Assembly (NCBI GenBank): GCA_020633675.1 | Contig: JACKDE010000001.1 | Span: forward strand, 992,001-1,056,000 | Reading direction: 5' to 3' | DNA: 64,000 nt | DNA from: Deferribacteres bacterium | GTDB lineage: Bacteria; Zhuqueibacterota; Zhuqueibacteria; Zhuqueibacterales; Geothermadaptataceae | Part shown: positions 63,231 to 64,000 of the stretch, in pieces | How the letters are laid out: each line of letters opens with the position of its first letter | How positions within the stretch are numbered: the first letter of the stretch is position 1 | Notes under the pieces: generated by a model | Seen by the model: only the letters and a program-made list of their open reading frames with translations | Databases searched by the model: none | What the model was told of the DNA's origin: nothing | Position numbers and translations under genes: made by a program

Positions 63231-64000
63231 TTAATTTGGCTCAGGAAACAACGAAACCTGTACGTAGTTTTTGAGATCAAAATTGCTTTTGGCTGCCTGC
63301 TGTATGGCCTCGGGGGTGAGCGCATCGACCAGAAGATCGTATTCCAGTATTTGCGCAAAATCTTCGTCGTTCTGATCATAAAATTCGATCCATCGCAACC
63401 ACGAACGGTTTTGCTTCATCGCGGTTTCTCGCTCGCGGCGCTGAATTTCCTGCACCTTTTCGACTTCTGTGGCGGACGGGCCATTTTCCTGCAGACGCCG
63501 AATTTCTTCAAAAACCACAAAAGTCAGCTCGTTGACGCGCGCCGGATCGCTGCCGAATCCAATCGAAATGGTTACTTTTTCGTTCGGATAATGCGAAGGT
63601 GAGCCACTGACGCTGACGCCGTAGGTGCCACCCAGTTCTTCGCGCAAGGCTTCCCGCAGCCGAAAACGCACCACTTCGATCAAAGATTGCAGATTATAGC
63701 GGTTTTGCTGATTCCACGCAAAATCGCTGGTAAACACAATGCGTGTGCTACTTTTTGGCTCGGAGCCTTTCATCACTGACTTTTCAATCACACCACTCGG
63801 AGTCGTTATGCCAACATCGCGCCAGTTTTCCTCACGATTGAGCGACGGCAGCCCGCCTAAATAGGTCTCCACCAGTGGTCGAATTTTTTCCATTTCAAAA
63901 TTGCCGACAAAGACAAAGGTGAAATCGCTGGCATCGGCAAAGCGCTCTTTGTAAAACCGGAACGATTTGTTCAAATCCATTTCATTGAAATACGCAGACG
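63231..64000 (-). CDS. M16-family zinc peptidase, C-terminal part (gene runs off the right edge)
   Basis: The C-terminal portion of an insulinase/PqqL/pitrilysin-like protein, incomplete at 64000. The open frame continues to the window end (SAYFNEMDLNKSFRFYKERF before an internal Met). Visible M16 features: FYKERFADASDFTFVFVGNF, REELGGTYGVSVSGSPSHYP and the helix EIRRLQENGPSATEVEKVQE, all from the second, catalytically inactive M16C half. The zinc motif HxxEH would lie to the right, outside the window. Export cannot be judged without the N-terminus. Confidence 0.9.
   Translation of the reverse strand, partial: SAYFNEMDLNKSFRFYKERFADASDFTFVFVGNFEMEKIRPLVETYLGGLPSLNREENWRDVGITTPSGVIEKSVMKGSEPKSSTRIVFTSDFAWNQQNRYNLQSLIEVVRFRLREALREELGGTYGVSVSGSPSHYPNEKVTISIGFGSDPARVNELTFVVFEEIRRLQENGPSATEVEKVQEIQRRERETAMKQNRSWLRWIEFYDQNDEDFAQILEYDLLVDALTPEAIQQAAKSNFDLKNYVQVSLFPEPN

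Noticed and set aside
1..64000. tRNA, rRNA, CRISPR arrays, transposases or prophage genes
   Set aside because: None seen on either strand by inspection. The amidase could recall a phage endolysin, but no other phage gene is near.

Overview
The window looks like chromosomal DNA of a Gram-negative bacterium of the FCB group (Bacteroidota/Ignavibacteria/Calditrichota/KSB1-like). The evidence is a PorV-like outer-membrane protein, BamD, an exported two-component-regulator-type propeller with a C-terminal FlgD/T9SS-like sorting module, a five-helix single-subunit SdhC next to SdhA and SdhB, many lipoprotein and Sec signals, and TTGACA/TTGCAA plus TAtaTT promoters. Base composition is moderate (about 50 % GC by eye). 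The phylum is an inference; no rRNA or tRNA gene is present to confirm it.

Layout. 1-8.95 kb: housekeeping and envelope genes on + (HU, RuvX, a Gfo/Idh oxidoreductase, a PorV-like barrel, BamD, NadD, a GT4 glycosyltransferase, an extraordinary Asp-rich protein, a NUDIX hydrolase, a biotin carrier, an Asp/Glu racemase). 9.0-15.2 kb: FMN riboswitch with terminator, then ribD-ribE-ribBA-ribH and an overlapping exported propeller protein. 15.3-24.2 kb: recN, a YbgF/CpoB-like TPR protein, dnaE, an exported protein and an amidase. 24.2-34.5 kb: mtaB-miaB, glutaryl-CoA-dehydrogenase-like enzyme, DUF2203, a Cys-containing small protein, rny, ccmE (Cys variant)-ccmF, add. 34.6-44.3 kb: Rieske ferredoxin, acyl-CoA dehydrogenase, Lon-family protease, a broken GNAT gene, a quinone-oxidoreductase-like enzyme and sdhCAB ending at a strong terminator.

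44.3-54.7 kb is mostly exported proteins: an atypical kinase-like protein, a dipeptidyl-peptidase-III lipoprotein, DUF72, then a minus-strand run of SAM hydrolase, metallophosphatase, two M24 peptidases and two small proteins. 55-58 kb: FAD oxidoreductase plus NapH-like polyferredoxin. 57.9-64 kb is more accessory: a DUF4160-DUF2442 pair with a frameshift, an outer-membrane-like hypothetical protein, a sulfotransferase, a duplicated von Willebrand A gene end flanking a small membrane gene, a 40-nt palindrome and an M16 peptidase running off the right edge.

Functionally the window links riboflavin synthesis to flavin-using enzymes (Sdh, acyl-CoA dehydrogenases, FAD oxidoreductase), cytochrome c maturation (CcmE/F) to respiration, and a set of exported peptidases to peptide scavenging. 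I did not find a clear new multi-gene defence or biosynthetic system. The strongest leads are the direct-repeat riboswitch switch, the exported kinase-like protein, the Asp-rich protein, and the duplicated vWA end around a small membrane gene.
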